A stretch of 64,000 nucleotides of DNA. Source: Corynespora cassiicola (Eukaryota > Ascomycota > Dothideomycetes > Pleosporales > Corynesporascaceae). This document shows, piece after piece, positions 33,635-45,464 of the stretch. The notes under the pieces were generated by a model. That model ran no database searches and was not told where the DNA came from. It worked only from the letters and a program-made list of their open reading frames with translations. Position 1 is the stretch's first letter. Every line of letters starts with the position of its first letter. Both the position numbers and the translations under genes were made by a program. The DNA is taken from NCBI GenBank assembly GCA_022059125.1, contig JAEUWY010000002.1, forward strand, positions 4,650,001-4,714,000, read 5' to 3'.

Positions 33635-35555
33635 ATGATACCATCCATTCTTTTATGCTTGATAGCGGCAGTCACTGCTTTACCTGCCCCCCAATCTGAT
33701 CCAGACCCAGCAATTTCCCCCTGCGCGGGCAATGATGCAAATGACCGAAGTGTCTGGTGCGAACACAGTATTGATACCGACTGGTATCTCGAGGTTCCTG
33801 AGACGGGGGTTACAAGAGAGGTACGCCGTTTTGATGATGTGCTTATCGTAACCGTAGCAAAACTGATTAATACAGTATTGGCTTGATATTACCAACCAAA
33901 CTCTCGCACCAGACGGAATAGAGCGCATCGTGTTGGCTTTCAACGGAACATTCCCAGGCCCCCTAATTGAGGCCAATTGGGGAGACAACGTAGTGATCCA
34001 TGTTCACAACAGTTTGACTGAAAATGGGACCAGCATCCACTGGCATGGGATTCGGCAGAATTTCACAGTTTTGGATGACGGCGTTCCTTCCATCACTCAG
34101 TGTCCGATTGCGGTGAGTGCTTATTTCAAACAAATCTTCATACTCAAATCAAAGTTGTTAAATCATTAGCTGATTATGATAGCCTGGCGACACACTCACA
34201 TACAGATGGAGGGCGACTCAGTACGGCACCGGCTGGTATCACTCACACTACAGTCTGCAAGCATGGGAAGGCGCAGCTGGCCCCATGATTATTCATGGTC
34301 CAGCGACAGCTAATTACGACGAAGATCTCGGAACTGTGTTCCTGACAGATTGGGGTCACAACACCGCTGATTTTCTATACCATGAGGCTCAAGTTGATGG
34401 TCCACCCACTCTCAACAACGCACTCATTAACGGCCAAAATACATACAATAACTCGGGGACCATTACTGGCTCACGCTACGAAGCATCGTTTGAACCCGGA
34501 AAAAGATACCGTATCAGGCTCATTAACGGAGCCATTGACACTCATTTCAAGTTTTCCATCGACAACCACAGTTTTACAGTAATAGCTAGTGACTATGTAC
34601 CACTTGTTCCATTTGAAGCTAACACGATCGAGCTCACAATGGGTATGTTTTCGATTTGATCAACTTTGCAATCGCTAATTTAGAACCCAGGACAGCGCTA
34701 CGATCTGATTGTTGAAGCCAATCAGGAACCGGGAGACTATTGGCTCCGCGCCATTCCTCAAGTCACCTGTTCAAACGTGGAGTCACCCGATAACATCCGC
34801 GGGATTATCCGCTACTCGAGCGTAACCTCGACTAATGATCCGACGACCACAGCATGGAACCAGACCGACTCATGCGATGACGTACCACTTGAGTCTCTCG
34901 TTCCATACCTATCGCAGAGCGTCGTAGACCCGACAGCGGATGACTCCGACATGACTGTGTCTGTTTTCCGTAACGAAAACAACCTATTTCGATGGAGTAT
35001 CGGTCCTGAGACCATGCTGGTCAAATGGGCAGAGCCTTCATTAAGACAGATATGGGACGGCAATGCCACATTTGAAGCTTCAGAAGCTGTCATTTCCCTT
35101 CCAGACGCCGACAGATGGATTTACTTTGTTATTGATACGCAGGTCCCAGTCCCTCACCCAATACACCTCCACGGACATGATTTCTTTATTCTCGCAGCAG
35201 GAGCAAACTCGGCATATGATTCGACTGTTGCACTCAATTTAAACAACCCACCTAGAAGAGACGTGGCGACACTCCCAGCTGCTGGTTATCTCGTCATTGC
35301 TTTTTACACCGACAATCCCGGTGCATGGCTAGTAAGCTTACCTCCCACTCTTCTCTAGTATTTTAGGGTTCTAATAGTATTCAGATGCATTGCCATATTG
35401 GTTGGCATACGTCACAGGGTCTTGCTCTGCAGTTTGTTGAGCGAGAACCTGAAATTCCAGGCCTGCTGAACAGTGACATTCTGACTGGCACGTGTGCAAA
35501 CTGGGAAACGTGGGCGGCTCTCACGGGACGTGTTGAGGAGGATTCTGGTGTATAG
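33635..35555 (+). CDS. Secreted laccase (multicopper oxidase)
   Basis: Five exons, 33635-33820, 33876-34112, 34183-34642, 34691-35331 and 35385-35555, with introns of 48-70 nt; 564 aa. Signal peptide MIPSILLCLIAAVTALPAP. All four copper signatures are complete: HWHG at 117-120, HSH at 161-163, HPIHLHGHDF with His450, 453 and 455, and HCHIGWH with His510, Cys511, His512 and His516. It should oxidise phenols at the type-1 copper and reduce O2 to water at the trinuclear site, outside the cell. The protein ends DSGV, the conserved C-terminal tetrapeptide (DSG-L/V/I) of asco-laccases, which plugs the trinuclear channel. Several N-glycosylation sites are present. It neighbours a secreted cupin and lies 3.4 kb from a GH6 gene. 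Confidence 0.95.
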
Positions 35556-35808
35556 GGGTGTTATTTGATAGGTGGTCGGTACATATCTCAAGTTTTTGGA
35601 CCTTTAAGCTTGATTCTACAAATTTCGCGGTTCGAATGATTGTATCTTGCCAACAGTTCTTCCGATACATACATGAAGCTCTCTCCTTTCTATGGAAAAA
35701 AGAAATTTTCCTCCAATTCCCTTGAAATAAAGTTATTATAAGCGATCCTTGGCTTCATGTCTTCCTCCAGCTCTTGTTTGCGATGAGTGAAATTCTGAGC
35801 AAAGAATT

Positions 35809-36273
35809 TTAAAGCTGCACAACAGCTTTCGCGTAATCCTCATCGCTGACCTCTTCCATCCATTCTGTCGCTCCAAAAGCAGCTGCGTAATGAATCATGT
35901 AGCTGCCGGCGTCTGCGCCATGCCAATGGACGGTACCCGGTGGGCACCAAGCCGTATCTCCAGCATGTACACGCCTTGCCTCGCCATCTCGATCCGCCAC
36001 CCACCCAGATCCTGCGGTGACCTTGAGAAGCTGTCCACCTTCGTGTCTGTGCCAAAACGTGTGTGCAGTGGGCGTAAAAATGACATTGCCGATCCAGGTA
36101 GAGTTGTCTGAATGCGCCACATCAATCCAAGCGACACCGGTGAAGGTTCCGGTTCCTTGGGTGCTGTTCAACGAGGAGTCGCGCGAGTTGGGGATGATGA
36201 AGGAGGTCGTCGCGTTGGCAGCCCATGCCATAGGGGCAGCTGCCAAGATCGAAAGTGTCGAAGAAAGCTTCAT
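35809..36273 (-). CDS. Secreted small cupin protein
   Basis: 154 aa in one exon, starting at MKLSSTLSIL (36273). The longer open frame upstream has no signal peptide, so I prefer this ATG. Residues 1-18 form a signal peptide (cut near AWA-A). The rest is a single cupin barrel: motif 1 FWHRHEGGQLLKVTAGSGWV with His75, His77 and Gln81, and motif 2 PPGTVHWHGAD with His116 and His118, likely binding one metal (Mn, Fe or Ni). The H-x-H..Q / H-W-H-G-A pattern is that of bacterial small cupins annotated as quercetinase-like or mandelonitrile-lyase-like, but activities vary, so none is assigned. Convergent with the laccase gene (253 bp apart). Confidence 0.85.
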   Translation of the reverse strand: MKLSSTLSILAAAPMAWAANATTSFIIPNSRDSSLNSTQGTGTFTGVAWIDVAHSDNSTWIGNVIFTPTAHTFWHRHEGGQLLKVTAGSGWVADRDGEARRVHAGDTAWCPPGTVHWHGADAGSYMIHYAAAFGATEWMEEVSDEDYAKAVVQL

Positions 36274-37625
36274 GATAGAGATATCAGAATCTTCACGCAA
36301 GAGAAGACGAATGAATGGAAGATATGGTAAGTGCGTACTGTCTCGGTCAAAATGCGAAGAAGCGGGAATTAGCTTCATATTTATATATGTGTGTATGCAC
36401 ACTTATTTTATTTACTTTGGAGTTTCTTCCTTGGCTATCATCATCACCTTGCGACGCACAAGCATATGTTCGCGGGAACGGTTCGATCATGTGACTTGGC
36501 CAAGATGGTGCGGAGAACGCTAATGCAGCTTGCTTACGAGCATAAGGTGACGACTCACTTTTATACCAATTCCCTTTGGTAGATCACTACTGATAGGAGG
36601 CCTTACAAAGCCGTAATCTAGTCACTCCAAGAGTTTCCAAGAGGCTTCATGCCTTCCGAAAAACATCGGGTTCTGTTGACAGGCAACGGACTTAAGAGTG
36701 CTGCCGAGATCGGCTCTCGGCCAAAAGGACCAATAAAGATAAGTTGTGTCGCTTTTGCTCGGCCTTCACCTAACAATTGCTTTTCCTCTGAAGCCAAAAA
36801 CTATCGTTTTTCTTGACCCATGCATCCACTCTCCGTACTTGTGGAATAAATACTCTAGGGAAAGAGGGGTTATTTTTACGTTGGATATCGGGGAAAAAGA
36901 GATGTATGATCAGAATGAAGAATGATTCTTAGAGTCGGAATGCTAAATCGTAACGTTAGGACTCATCGACTCTCGCCATGGTTGCTACCAATTCGTGTCT
37001 TCAAGCAGCATATGAACCGGTAAGCAGGCTTCGATGCAGACTGGAGGAGAAATTTTATATCCCAAATGATCGTTGGCAGCATCATTTGTCGCTCTAGAGG
37101 TAATTTTTTCAGCCGAATGGCAGAGTCGTGGTTTCAAGGCTCAATGGTAAGAAAAGAACGATGCTCACACGGTCGTCACCCACTTGCTTCCATTGATCTA
37201 CCTGGCAGCGACATCTACGAATCCCTGATTGATCGACGTTAGAGGGATCAAAAACTCATATAGATCTCGTTTCTCGACGCCTAAGAATAGAAACGAATTT
37301 TATAGACGTCTCCGCCTCCGCTTCGTATTCGCGTGACGAAAAAAACACCAAAAGGATCATACCCATGTATAAAAATACCCTAAGCAGGCAGGTTGCCAAG
37401 CGCCCAAAATCCTAGCAGCTACGACAGATCCTCCTTCTTGGTTTTAATCTCAGAAAATCGGGTACTATAAATCCAAGTCGAAGCCGACACTCCCGAATCT
37501 CGCATTGTGCCCGCTTTCCCCCCCTTGTCGCTCGCTGTTGTCGTTTTGTTCGTCAGCGTCATTATTTGATCTTCGACAGCTATTTTTCCTTCAACAAGTC
37601 CTTCGTTTTCCTGAACATTTTGGCC
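36274..37625. other. Intergenic region between two secreted-protein genes
   Basis: 1.35 kb with no gene. It is the common upstream region of the divergent cupin and Cys/Ser/Thr-rich protein genes. Nothing distinctive apart from pyrimidine-rich runs at 37515-37560 before the downstream start. Confidence 0.45.
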
Positions 37626-38706
37626 ATGATGCGCAATCTCTTGGCGGCATGCGCCTTTCCACTCCTTGCCAGCGCAGCAAATCTCACCATCGCGGGAACC
37701 CGCGAGACGCGCAATGTCACTGCTGGACAGGAATTTCAATTGATGATCAGCAATGCGAAAGATACCCTGAGAGAGTTTGAAGACAGAACAATCACCCACC
37801 TCCAACTCGGGCTGTACACTACGACCTATGGCGCATGGATGTGTGCGTAGCCCTCCTCTGGTTTCGATTCCTCATTCATAACGCTGATACATGTTCATAG
37901 GCACTTTGACCGATCTCATCCCGGCGGAAGACGGAGCAATCAACTTGACCATCCCAGCCGACATGGGACCCACGGGTCTATACTACGACTTCATCTGGGT
38001 CGCTTACGACCACGTCGGCATTGAGATCCAGAACGGGAGAAACTTCATCGATGGCATCAGTTTCCAGCCCTTTTATCTCTACGGCGGAGAAGGAGAATGG
38101 ATTCCCGCAGAAACAATCGACGAGTTACGCTCGTGGGGCCTCGGCGGAATATACGGCGGCATGGCGAAGATCCCCTGTAGTTCGTATGCGTGCGCGCGGG
38201 ACTGTGCAGCTGAGCAGGCCCCGGCTTCGTCTTCCATCGCCTGGACCAAAGACAGCATTTACCTGAGTTGCCTGGGCAAGTGCGAGGGAGTCGAAATCAA
38301 CACGGAATATCTTTACCAGGCCGATACGGCCTCGCCTGAGGCGGCTGTTCCCGAAAGCATCCCGGATCCCACCTGCAGTGAAGAAAAGAGAGAGACAAGG
38401 TGTGGCAGTGGATGTTGCAGTGGCTTGGAATATTGCGTGGCTTATAGCGAATGCGTTGAGTTGCCAGCAGAGCCAAGCACGACAACTAGTGTAGCTACTT
38501 CGACTAGCAGCACCGAGGGCTCAGGCCTCTTCACTTCAGCCGTGACTCTAACGACGGATTCAACTATGACGGTCACTGAGTCTCAGGTAGCGGGTTCCAC
38601 AGCTACACTGGAGCCCTTGATCAGAACTGGGGCTGCAGAAATCTTCGGGTTAGACTGGAGAATTTTTGGCATGGGGGTTGCAGTTGGAGCTACTGGCCTA
38701 ATTTGA
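37626..38706 (+). CDS. Secreted, probably GPI-anchored Cys- and Ser/Thr-rich protein of unknown function
   Basis: Two exons, 37626-37842 and 37901-38706 (58-nt intron, GTGCGT..CATAG); 340 aa. Signal peptide MMRNLLAACAFPLLASA. Residues 19-200 are a soluble domain I do not recognise, with SSYACARDCAAEQ and YLSCLGKCEGVE Cys motifs. A compact Cys cluster follows (TRCGSGCCSGLEYCVAYSEC), resembling small disulfide-rich modules of fungal wall proteins. Next comes a Ser/Thr-rich stalk (residues about 270-320) and a hydrophobic C-terminus ending in VAVGATGLI, consistent with a GPI-anchor signal. Likely a cell-surface or wall protein; any catalytic role is unknown. Confidence 0.78.
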
Positions 38707-38963
38707 GATGTCATAAAAGTCACCTTCTTGAGCGGAACCGTAGAAAATGCACCTGCTCAGCTAACGCAGTCAAGCAAAACCGTGTAGAATGAATGAAAAT
38801 TCTTAGTCGCAGTTCTTCTATCGACAAGTATATACATCTTTCAGCAATATGTACAATCTGAATATGGAGTAGAAAGTGCATGCGTCTGCAACGCTTCAGA
38901 GCCACAAAAGCCACGGGCAACAAAGACCCCAAGAGCAATGGACCGCTCTGAATCCACACCAAT

Positions 38964-40304
38964 TTAAGCAAGAGGAGGGTTGGCGTTCTCCAAAAGCATC
39001 TGGAAGTAGGCATTGAACCAAGTTCCAGCCTCGGGGGCAGGCTTGAAAGCAGCCTCGCGACCGCAGTGAGCGTCGTAGCGGGCAGCAGAAGTGTCAGAAG
39101 TACCGTCAGACTATTTCGTGTACGATCAGCATCTCGAATCGAAAAGAAGGGGATGTCTAGGGCGGAGTTGAACATACCTCGCCGCCGGGCTTGACCCAGA
39201 CGAAAGCGTCGACGAGCTCGCTGCCAGTCTCGGTGGTGGGACGGGGACCGAATCCAGCACCCTTGACGTTGCACCAGTCACCCCACGCAATCTGGCCTGT
39301 AGGCTGCTTGCCAGAGCGGCCGACATCGACGATAAAGTGGGCGGGGAAACCCTGGGCGCGGAGTAAGGGGGCAAAGGCGTTGACGAAGCGCTCCTCGTCA
39401 CAGTTGGCGTTGGGAGTCGTGATGGCGGGACAGGTTCCGATCCTCCAGGCATTGTAGTTGGAGACGTTGGTCACAATTCCACGGACGGCACGGGGGGAAC
39501 CAGCGGCCTTGTACACCTCGGCGAAGATCCTGGCGGCGGGGGTGATGTTGGCCTCCCAGCCGAGCCAGCCGGCATGGCCACCATCGAGGTACATGTCGAC
39601 GTTGTCGAAGTTGAGTGTGCTGAGAGCGTACGAGGTCAGCTCGCGGTAGTAGGGGCCAGCGCGCGAGCACTTGGGCACACCCATGTTGGTGACCATGTTG
39701 GCAAGAGAGTCGGGCTCTAAATATGTGTAAGCAAATCGGGACGCCAGACGAGGGCCACATTCTCTGATTACTGACCAATGACAAGGTTGATCTTGATATC
39801 GGGGTACTTCTCAATGATACCAGCAATGACATCAATGTAGTCCTCCTTGTAGATTCTGACACCATCCTGATCAATGTGGAGCTCGCCGTTGGAAGCCAGG
39901 GCGGCACAATCACGGTCGGGCAAGTTGTAGACGACAAAGTTGGCCATCAAGTTCTCGCCAGCAGCATTCCTCTCCTTGATTATGGCGAGGTACTCGTCCA
40001 AAGTGGGCACTTTGGCGCGAGTGTCCATCCACACAAACGAGCTGACATCGGCCACGGCGGAGGCTGCTGGGTGCAGGGAAGCCGGAAGCGAGGGAATGGC
40101 CAAGCTGTGCACCTCGGACGAGTAGTACGGGTTGGCATACCAGTCGTAGCCTGCAAAGGGGTTCTCGCCCTCCTGGCGTGGGACGACGGCAGCAGCAGTT
40201 GTTCGGCTGGCGACTGGAGCGGCCTTGTTCGGGATGGCAGTGGGCTGGGGAAGGGCCGAAACCATGCCCGTCGCAAGGGCTGCAAGAGCAAACTTGGACA
40301 ACAT
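38964..40304 (-). CDS. GH6 cellobiohydrolase (1,4-beta-glucanase), secreted
   Basis: Three exons, 40304-39776, 39716-39178 and 39110-38964, with introns of 59 and 67 nt; 404 aa. Signal peptide MLSKFALAALATGMVSA, then a short Ala/Pro/Thr segment but no CBM1 cellulose-binding module or long linker. The GH6 core shows YNLPDRDCAALASNGE with Asp132 (equivalent of Asp175 in T. reesei Cel6A), VIEPDSLANMVTN with the proton-donor Asp179 (Asp221 equivalent), YLDGGHAGWLGW, and FVWVKPGGESDGTSD near the C-terminus. It should release cellobiose from non-reducing ends of cellulose by inversion, outside the cell. Absence of a CBM suggests action on soluble or amorphous glucan. Confidence 0.95.
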
Positions 40305-42064
40305 GATTGAGCTGAGATCAACAATCTGTCTGAGGAATGGACGGGGAGGAGTGAAGAGAGGCGTGCTGGATGAAATGAAAGGGCCTGCGAGCCCATATTT
40401 AAATGCGAGGACCAGAGAGACAGATTGATATTGATGAGGCTCTCAATAAGTACACGGCGGCGTTTCCGTGTCGCCGCGTGATACACTGCGGCGATATAGG
40501 GCCAAGGAGCCTCCTCTTCTGCACCGCGGGACCTGCATATCGAATCTTTCCAGAAAACGGCCCCAGGTTCCAAGCAACGGCTCCTATGAAGAAAAGCGGA
40601 GCACCTGTTTGCCTAGCGGAAGCCAGGCAGCGTTCTCCGGACGCCGAGCACGGTGATCTGAATCGCCATGGCTGAATGAAGCAGGCCTAGCGGCCAATCT
40701 TGGAGTAGCGACTTGGTGTTTGCTTGACTCGGGCTTGGGAGCCAACTGTGAACTCTGGCAGCCATGTGCCAGCTCCTTTGAGCGACTTGGATTCATTTGC
40801 GAGTGATATGGATGAAGAGGTCACAAGGCAATGACGCCGCCATGGGTCCACCCCAAGCTGAAGGTCAAGGCAGCCGTCGCCAGCAACAGTGGTCGGCCGT
40901 GGTGAGGCGCGCGGCGTCAACCCAAGCTGACCGGGCACGCGGCGGGCCGACACGGCCAGGTGTGCCGGGATGAAGCTCTGCCTGCGCAGTTCTCATCACG
41001 CATGCCACATGGAGAAGAAGAAGAAGAAGAAGAAGAAGAAGAAGAGTGCCATCCACCAGTGCACGACACAACAACGAGATAGCAGTCGAGGTCAAGCACT
41101 CGTATCCTCTTCACATGTGGTCACACAAGTCCACACCGAGATTCCCGTGCGGAATCCCACAACCGGGTTCCATTAATGAAGTTCGGACATGGGTATTTGG
41201 AGTCGTCCTGGTAGTGACGTGCTCTTGGTGCCCGGTTAAGTTAGCCTGGTTAATATATCCCATGCGCGCGTTAATTGACTCACCAAGATACTCTGTCGAC
41301 AACGTATCAGTCTCTCAAACCACACCTCTCGATTGATTTTAATTTTTTTTGGTTGTTCTTTTGCCTGGCAGTTGTCTGCGCGTGGCTGATGTGGCGATGT
41401 CTATGGACGAGGATCGGAAGTGCACTCCCACGTAAACTAGCCAATGCGGGGCTTCTGGTAAATTTGCTGGCATCAGACCGGTGTATGGCTACTTTGACTG
41501 TAGGTACCACTGCCCTTTCGATGAGGCTCAGTGGTTGCGGGGAATTGGTTAGCCGATGCCACGCCCTACGTTTATGGCTTGGGGCCAGGGCTTGAGCCGC
41601 ACGGAATATATATGGCCGAGACTTGTCTCTGAGGGCATTTCCGAGCGACCAACCTTGGACTCGCTTGGCTAATATGTCCAAAACGCAAAACGCGGTTGGC
41701 ACTGCCACGATGCCGCGTACGGGACTGTCCGCCATCACATGGTGTGATGATCAGCAGGGGCATGGTGGCTACGAGACGGTGACAAACCTACTGATGACAC
41801 GGCGATGAAGCTGGTAATTTATTGGAACAACGGCTCAGGAGATGGCTGGCATGGAAGAAAACGAGGCTAACCTGAATGGGAATCTAGCTATGCAATGCTG
41901 GTGATACAAAAGAACAAGTCTCGACTCCACCTCTGTAGTCCTGTTGCTTTGTGAGTTGAGCACCGCGCAAGCCTGACGGAGGAGACGCACGCTGTGACGA
42001 ACACTGCAACCCGCCATGATGTGCGGCAAAAGATGGGCTGCAAGAGAAATCCATGCTGCCGCTT
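40305..42064. other. Intergenic region upstream of the GH6 gene
   Basis: About 1.76 kb. Contains a GAA microsatellite at 41012-41046. The frames seen here run opposite or across it and lack domains. The GH6 promoter should lie in 40305-41000. Confidence 0.5.
41012..41046 (+). repeat. GAA/TTC trinucleotide microsatellite
   Basis: About eleven uninterrupted GAA units, preceded by GA. Intergenic. Apparent poly-Lys or poly-Ser/Leu frames through it are artefacts of the repeat. Confidence 0.95.
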
Positions 42065-42760
42065 CTATGCTGCTGTCGCGGTCCCAGGGGGCTTTCCCTT
42101 GCCTGAACGAATCTCAATCTTCCTGGGCTTCTTCCTTTGTCTATTTTCCTGCTGGCCGTCCTGCTGCTTCTGTCTTTCCTCGGCAACGGCATCGGCAGCC
42201 TGCCGCAGTGCCTCTGGATTAGGCACCACACCTTCGTGCTCGTCCACCTCCTGGTCGCCCTTTTCTCCCGCGTCACACTCGTCGTTGTTTTCGCCCTTTG
42301 CATCCTTTCCATCTTTCCCACCCTCATCGCTGCCCCCGCCGATTGGGGCCAGCTTGATCCAAGGCCCGTGTATCGCGCCCACGCCGCTCCCCACCAAAGC
42401 ACCCAGACCCGTGGTGGGTATGGCTGTCAAGCCTCCCACCAGAGTGCCGACCACGGTGCCAACGCCCATGCCCACGATGCCCCCGATGCCCGCGCCACCG
42501 GTGGCGCCCTGGAAGGCTCCGCTCTGCAGCATACGAGCTTTCTTGCTGTTGCCGTGGGCCTCTACCTCCTTGTCGTAGGCATCGCGGAGCAGCTTCTCGC
42601 GTCTCTTGGGGTCGGCAATGGATTTTGCGGCATCGCGGAGGGACTGGGCCGTGTTCTGAGCGTCGAGGGCCTTTTGGGCGGTAACGGCAGCCTCCTTCAA
42701 GCGGTCCTGGTCCGGCAGCGGCTCCTTCTCGTTGGGATTTGGTGGCTTCTCGGTTGCCAT
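42065..42760 (-). CDS. Glycine-zipper protein of unknown function
   Basis: 231 aa, single exon, ATG at 42760. Residues 1-75 are charged and helical (Lys/Glu/Asp/Ala, e.g. DPKRREKLLRDAYDKEVEAH). Residues about 80-135 are a Gly-rich hydrophobic stretch with GxxxG spacing (GATGGAGIGGIVGMGVGTVV, then GTLVGGLTAIPTTGLGALVG), the glycine-zipper type that packs as paired membrane helices. The C-terminal 90 residues are acidic and then basic (RKKPRKIEIRSGKGK). This architecture is conserved in filamentous ascomycetes, but I know no established function. Confidence 0.8.
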   Translation of the reverse strand: MATEKPPNPNEKEPLPDQDRLKEAAVTAQKALDAQNTAQSLRDAAKSIADPKRREKLLRDAYDKEVEAHGNSKKARMLQSGAFQGATGGAGIGGIVGMGVGTVVGTLVGGLTAIPTTGLGALVGSGVGAIHGPWIKLAPIGGGSDEGGKDGKDAKGENNDECDAGEKGDQEVDEHEGVVPNPEALRQAADAVAEERQKQQDGQQENRQRKKPRKIEIRSGKGKPPGTATAA

Positions 42761-44260
42761 TTTGTATGGGTAAGGGGCTGGCGGGTCAAGGGCTGGGTCA
42801 AGGGCTGGGGGGCTCGCACGCAGGCGCGGGGTGTAGAAACCATGGTGTAGGCAGATATGACGTCACGCCTGGGCTTTGGACGCGCTGGTGGTCCCGGCCC
42901 AGCAGGGGGACGCGACACGTCACAATATGTCCGACGCAGGATTGTGAAAAAGCCTCTGGGTTGATGCGCAGGTGGCGAGCGCGTGTCGTGTGGCCGTGGC
43001 CGTGGCCGTGGTGCGGCCTCGATCTGAGAGGGTCGAGAGGGCCGACAAGACTGGAGCCAATCAGAGGCGCCATACTGTCGGAGATGAGGCCCGTCCAGTC
43101 ATCACTATGCCATCTTCAACTCCCTACCATCTATCCCCAACACATGGTTGTATGCCTGAGCATTTTACAATCGGTCAACGGTTGAGTTGGATTCCAGATC
43201 ATCTATCCCCTGGCTTTGTAGGGACTGCGCCTTAGTCCCTCCAACATGCACTCCGTCCAGGGTACCTCTGGCTAGTTAGCGATGCTGTTTTGTGCTTTGA
43301 GAAAATGACTCCATATATATGCTCTCTGTATTAGGGGTCGGAAAAGAAATTCCGAACCGAACTCTCCCTGCATCATACTCATTTCTTCTTCTCTGATTCC
43401 ACGGCGTGACCCATCTACAACAAGGCCTCACTACACCCTTCACGTATGTGGCCTAAGTAAAGGCAAGATCACTCAAGATCTTTGCATCTACATGTATTGA
43501 GAATCGAACTGTAGAATTCAGATGATACATTGTGCCCTGACAATAGGCCCTGCTAGATCAAGTTTGTCAGGACAGCAACCTGGCAATAAAACACGGGATT
43601 ATTAGAGGCACTTGCTCAACAATACCACACAAGGATCAACACAACAGGCCTGCAAATCTACGTGCTGGCATAAGTTATGACCGAGTCTCCATCATGCACT
43701 ATAGTTCCGGCGCCATTCTAATAGAGGGTGATCTTAACGCCAACGGCTTGAAAAACTGGCCTATCGTAACTTGGGAAGCTCAATACCCATTTCAACATCC
43801 ATCCGGTTACCCAATCAACAATTTTACTGCCGTGGAGGTGACACAAAACAGTACATCGTCACGTTGGGAGTACGTTGGAGTCAGAAAGCTTTACGATTGG
43901 GGTATGACGGAATAAGGCGTATTCTGACTTGGCATCAAGGCATTCTGTTGCCGACACATGAATCCCAACCCATAGCATAATGGGATACAATCAGAGCATT
44001 CTCGATCAAATTTATTCAATCTAGACGAGGAAATAAACAGTTGAATAGTGTAAATATACTTTATTCCCTCCCATCCTATAGTACATTCCTACCTCCTCCA
44101 GACACTGTGCACAATAGCAAAATTTTGTGGGTAATACAAAATGTATTTATCTTGACTATCTGTGTTAGAGGCTTTATTTCTACTAATGATGTGCAAGATG
44201 TTGGCGTTCTACCACGGCTATGACATTCTATTCACATATCTAAAAATGGCTTTTACCATT
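42761..44260. other. Intergenic region, no gene supported
   Basis: 1.5 kb. GC-rich near 42780-43060, then ordinary. A 73-codon frame at 43694-43915 starts with ATG but has no recognisable domain and no expected neighbour or splice continuation; I leave it unassigned. Confidence 0.4.
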
Positions 44261-45464
44261 CTACTCCGGCAGTGATGACAAACTTAAATCTCCTTCAGCC
44301 TCTGAAGAGCATAATGTTAGATAATGAATGACTATGTATCCCCATAGAACTGTAATTAGTGAGCAATCTATTCTTTTGGTTGCATGTCATGCTGAGAGAA
44401 ACATTTGACTTACCATCAACAATACATATCGTACTACACACCAGCGCTACGCCCTCACCCTTTACAACAAAGTACTGAACCATGAACAGGGCTACGGTAG
44501 GGACTGTGATGGCAAGTGCTCCAAAGATACTTCTCTGCAGCAGCCTCTTGATGCTCCTCTGCACCGCTGTTTCCCTACCGTGTTGGATTGTGACCCTTGA
44601 AATGGGCAGGGTACCGGGCTTTTCTGTGTTGAAACTCGAGGAAATTCGAGAGAACCAGCTATCCTTGATGACGGGATAGAGAAGGTAAACAAAAACACTA
44701 GTAAGGACAATGTCCATGATGATGTCCACGACCACAAAGGGTATGGTGACTTTTCTTCGGATTCCCATGTGGCATCGGCCATCGTTCGGATCCATCTCAT
44801 GATAGGGGTGCACCCAAGCGTTGATGACAATGCCAGTAAACGCTGCGATCATGAATACCATGCAGCCTATATAGAGCCAGTCGCGGCTCCGACGGACGTA
44901 GGGTGCGCGAGCAATATGTATACGCTCGACAAGGAATACGTATCTGTCCTCTGTGAGTTCTGGTGATCCCAGCCAAGTCAAAGGGCAGGCTTCTTACATT
45001 ACACTTTTGGACGATGCGTAAAGGACCAAGCAGACCCAAGTAACGGCGAAACAAAGACGCTGATCATAGAGCCCTTGGCCGGCATGCAATACTACAATGA
45101 TTGTAATGAATGTATAAATTAGCGCGAACAGAATAATCATCAGCAACGAGGTGATGTTCCGTTTTCTGAACGCATTTCGACGGAGCCGGTTAAAACGGGA
45201 ACCTAGCAACATGTTAATAATTCAAGCATGTCTGAATAAAGATGGGCGCGCACCTATTAGAAGACATAGTATAGTGATTGCGAAGAGCGATAAGAGAAGA
45301 ATCAGCGTCCGATCAAGTGGCTGTTCCCCGGGAAAGTTTATCTGATTCGTGCTATCGCGTGCAAACAATCTTCGGGTATCGTGGGGCGTGGATTCCACGG
45401 CAGATTGCAGCGCCCATTGGGAGGAAACACCATAGAACCCATTGAAGAGAGCTGTATGTTTCAT
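44261..45464 (-). CDS. Seven-transmembrane fungal protein of unknown function
   Basis: Four exons by hand: 45464-45254, 45202-44998, 44943-44414 and 44349-44261, with introns of 51-64 nt; 344 aa. The joins restore continuous helices: LCLLI|GSRFNRL, SSKSV(I)YVFLVERIHIAR and CIVD(V)LWGYIVIHYL. Seven hydrophobic segments can be counted, starting with DRTLILLLSLFAITILCLL after a soluble N-terminal tail of about 50 residues. The block Y-x-S-S-K..IY.FLVER.H..R in TM3 is typical of a large group of uncharacterised ascomycete seven-TM proteins, possibly receptor-like. The C-terminus is short and acidic. No ligand or partner can be inferred. Confidence 0.75.

Noticed and set aside
36274..36402. N-terminal extension of the cupin frame
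   Set aside because: Would put 43 residues before a clear signal peptide; the ATG at 36273 is preferred.
40917..41176. Frames with poly-Lys, poly-Ser or poly-Leu
   Set aside because: Translations of the GAA microsatellite, not proteins.
43694..43915. 73-codon plus-strand frame
   Set aside because: ATG-initiated, but no domain and no splice extension found.
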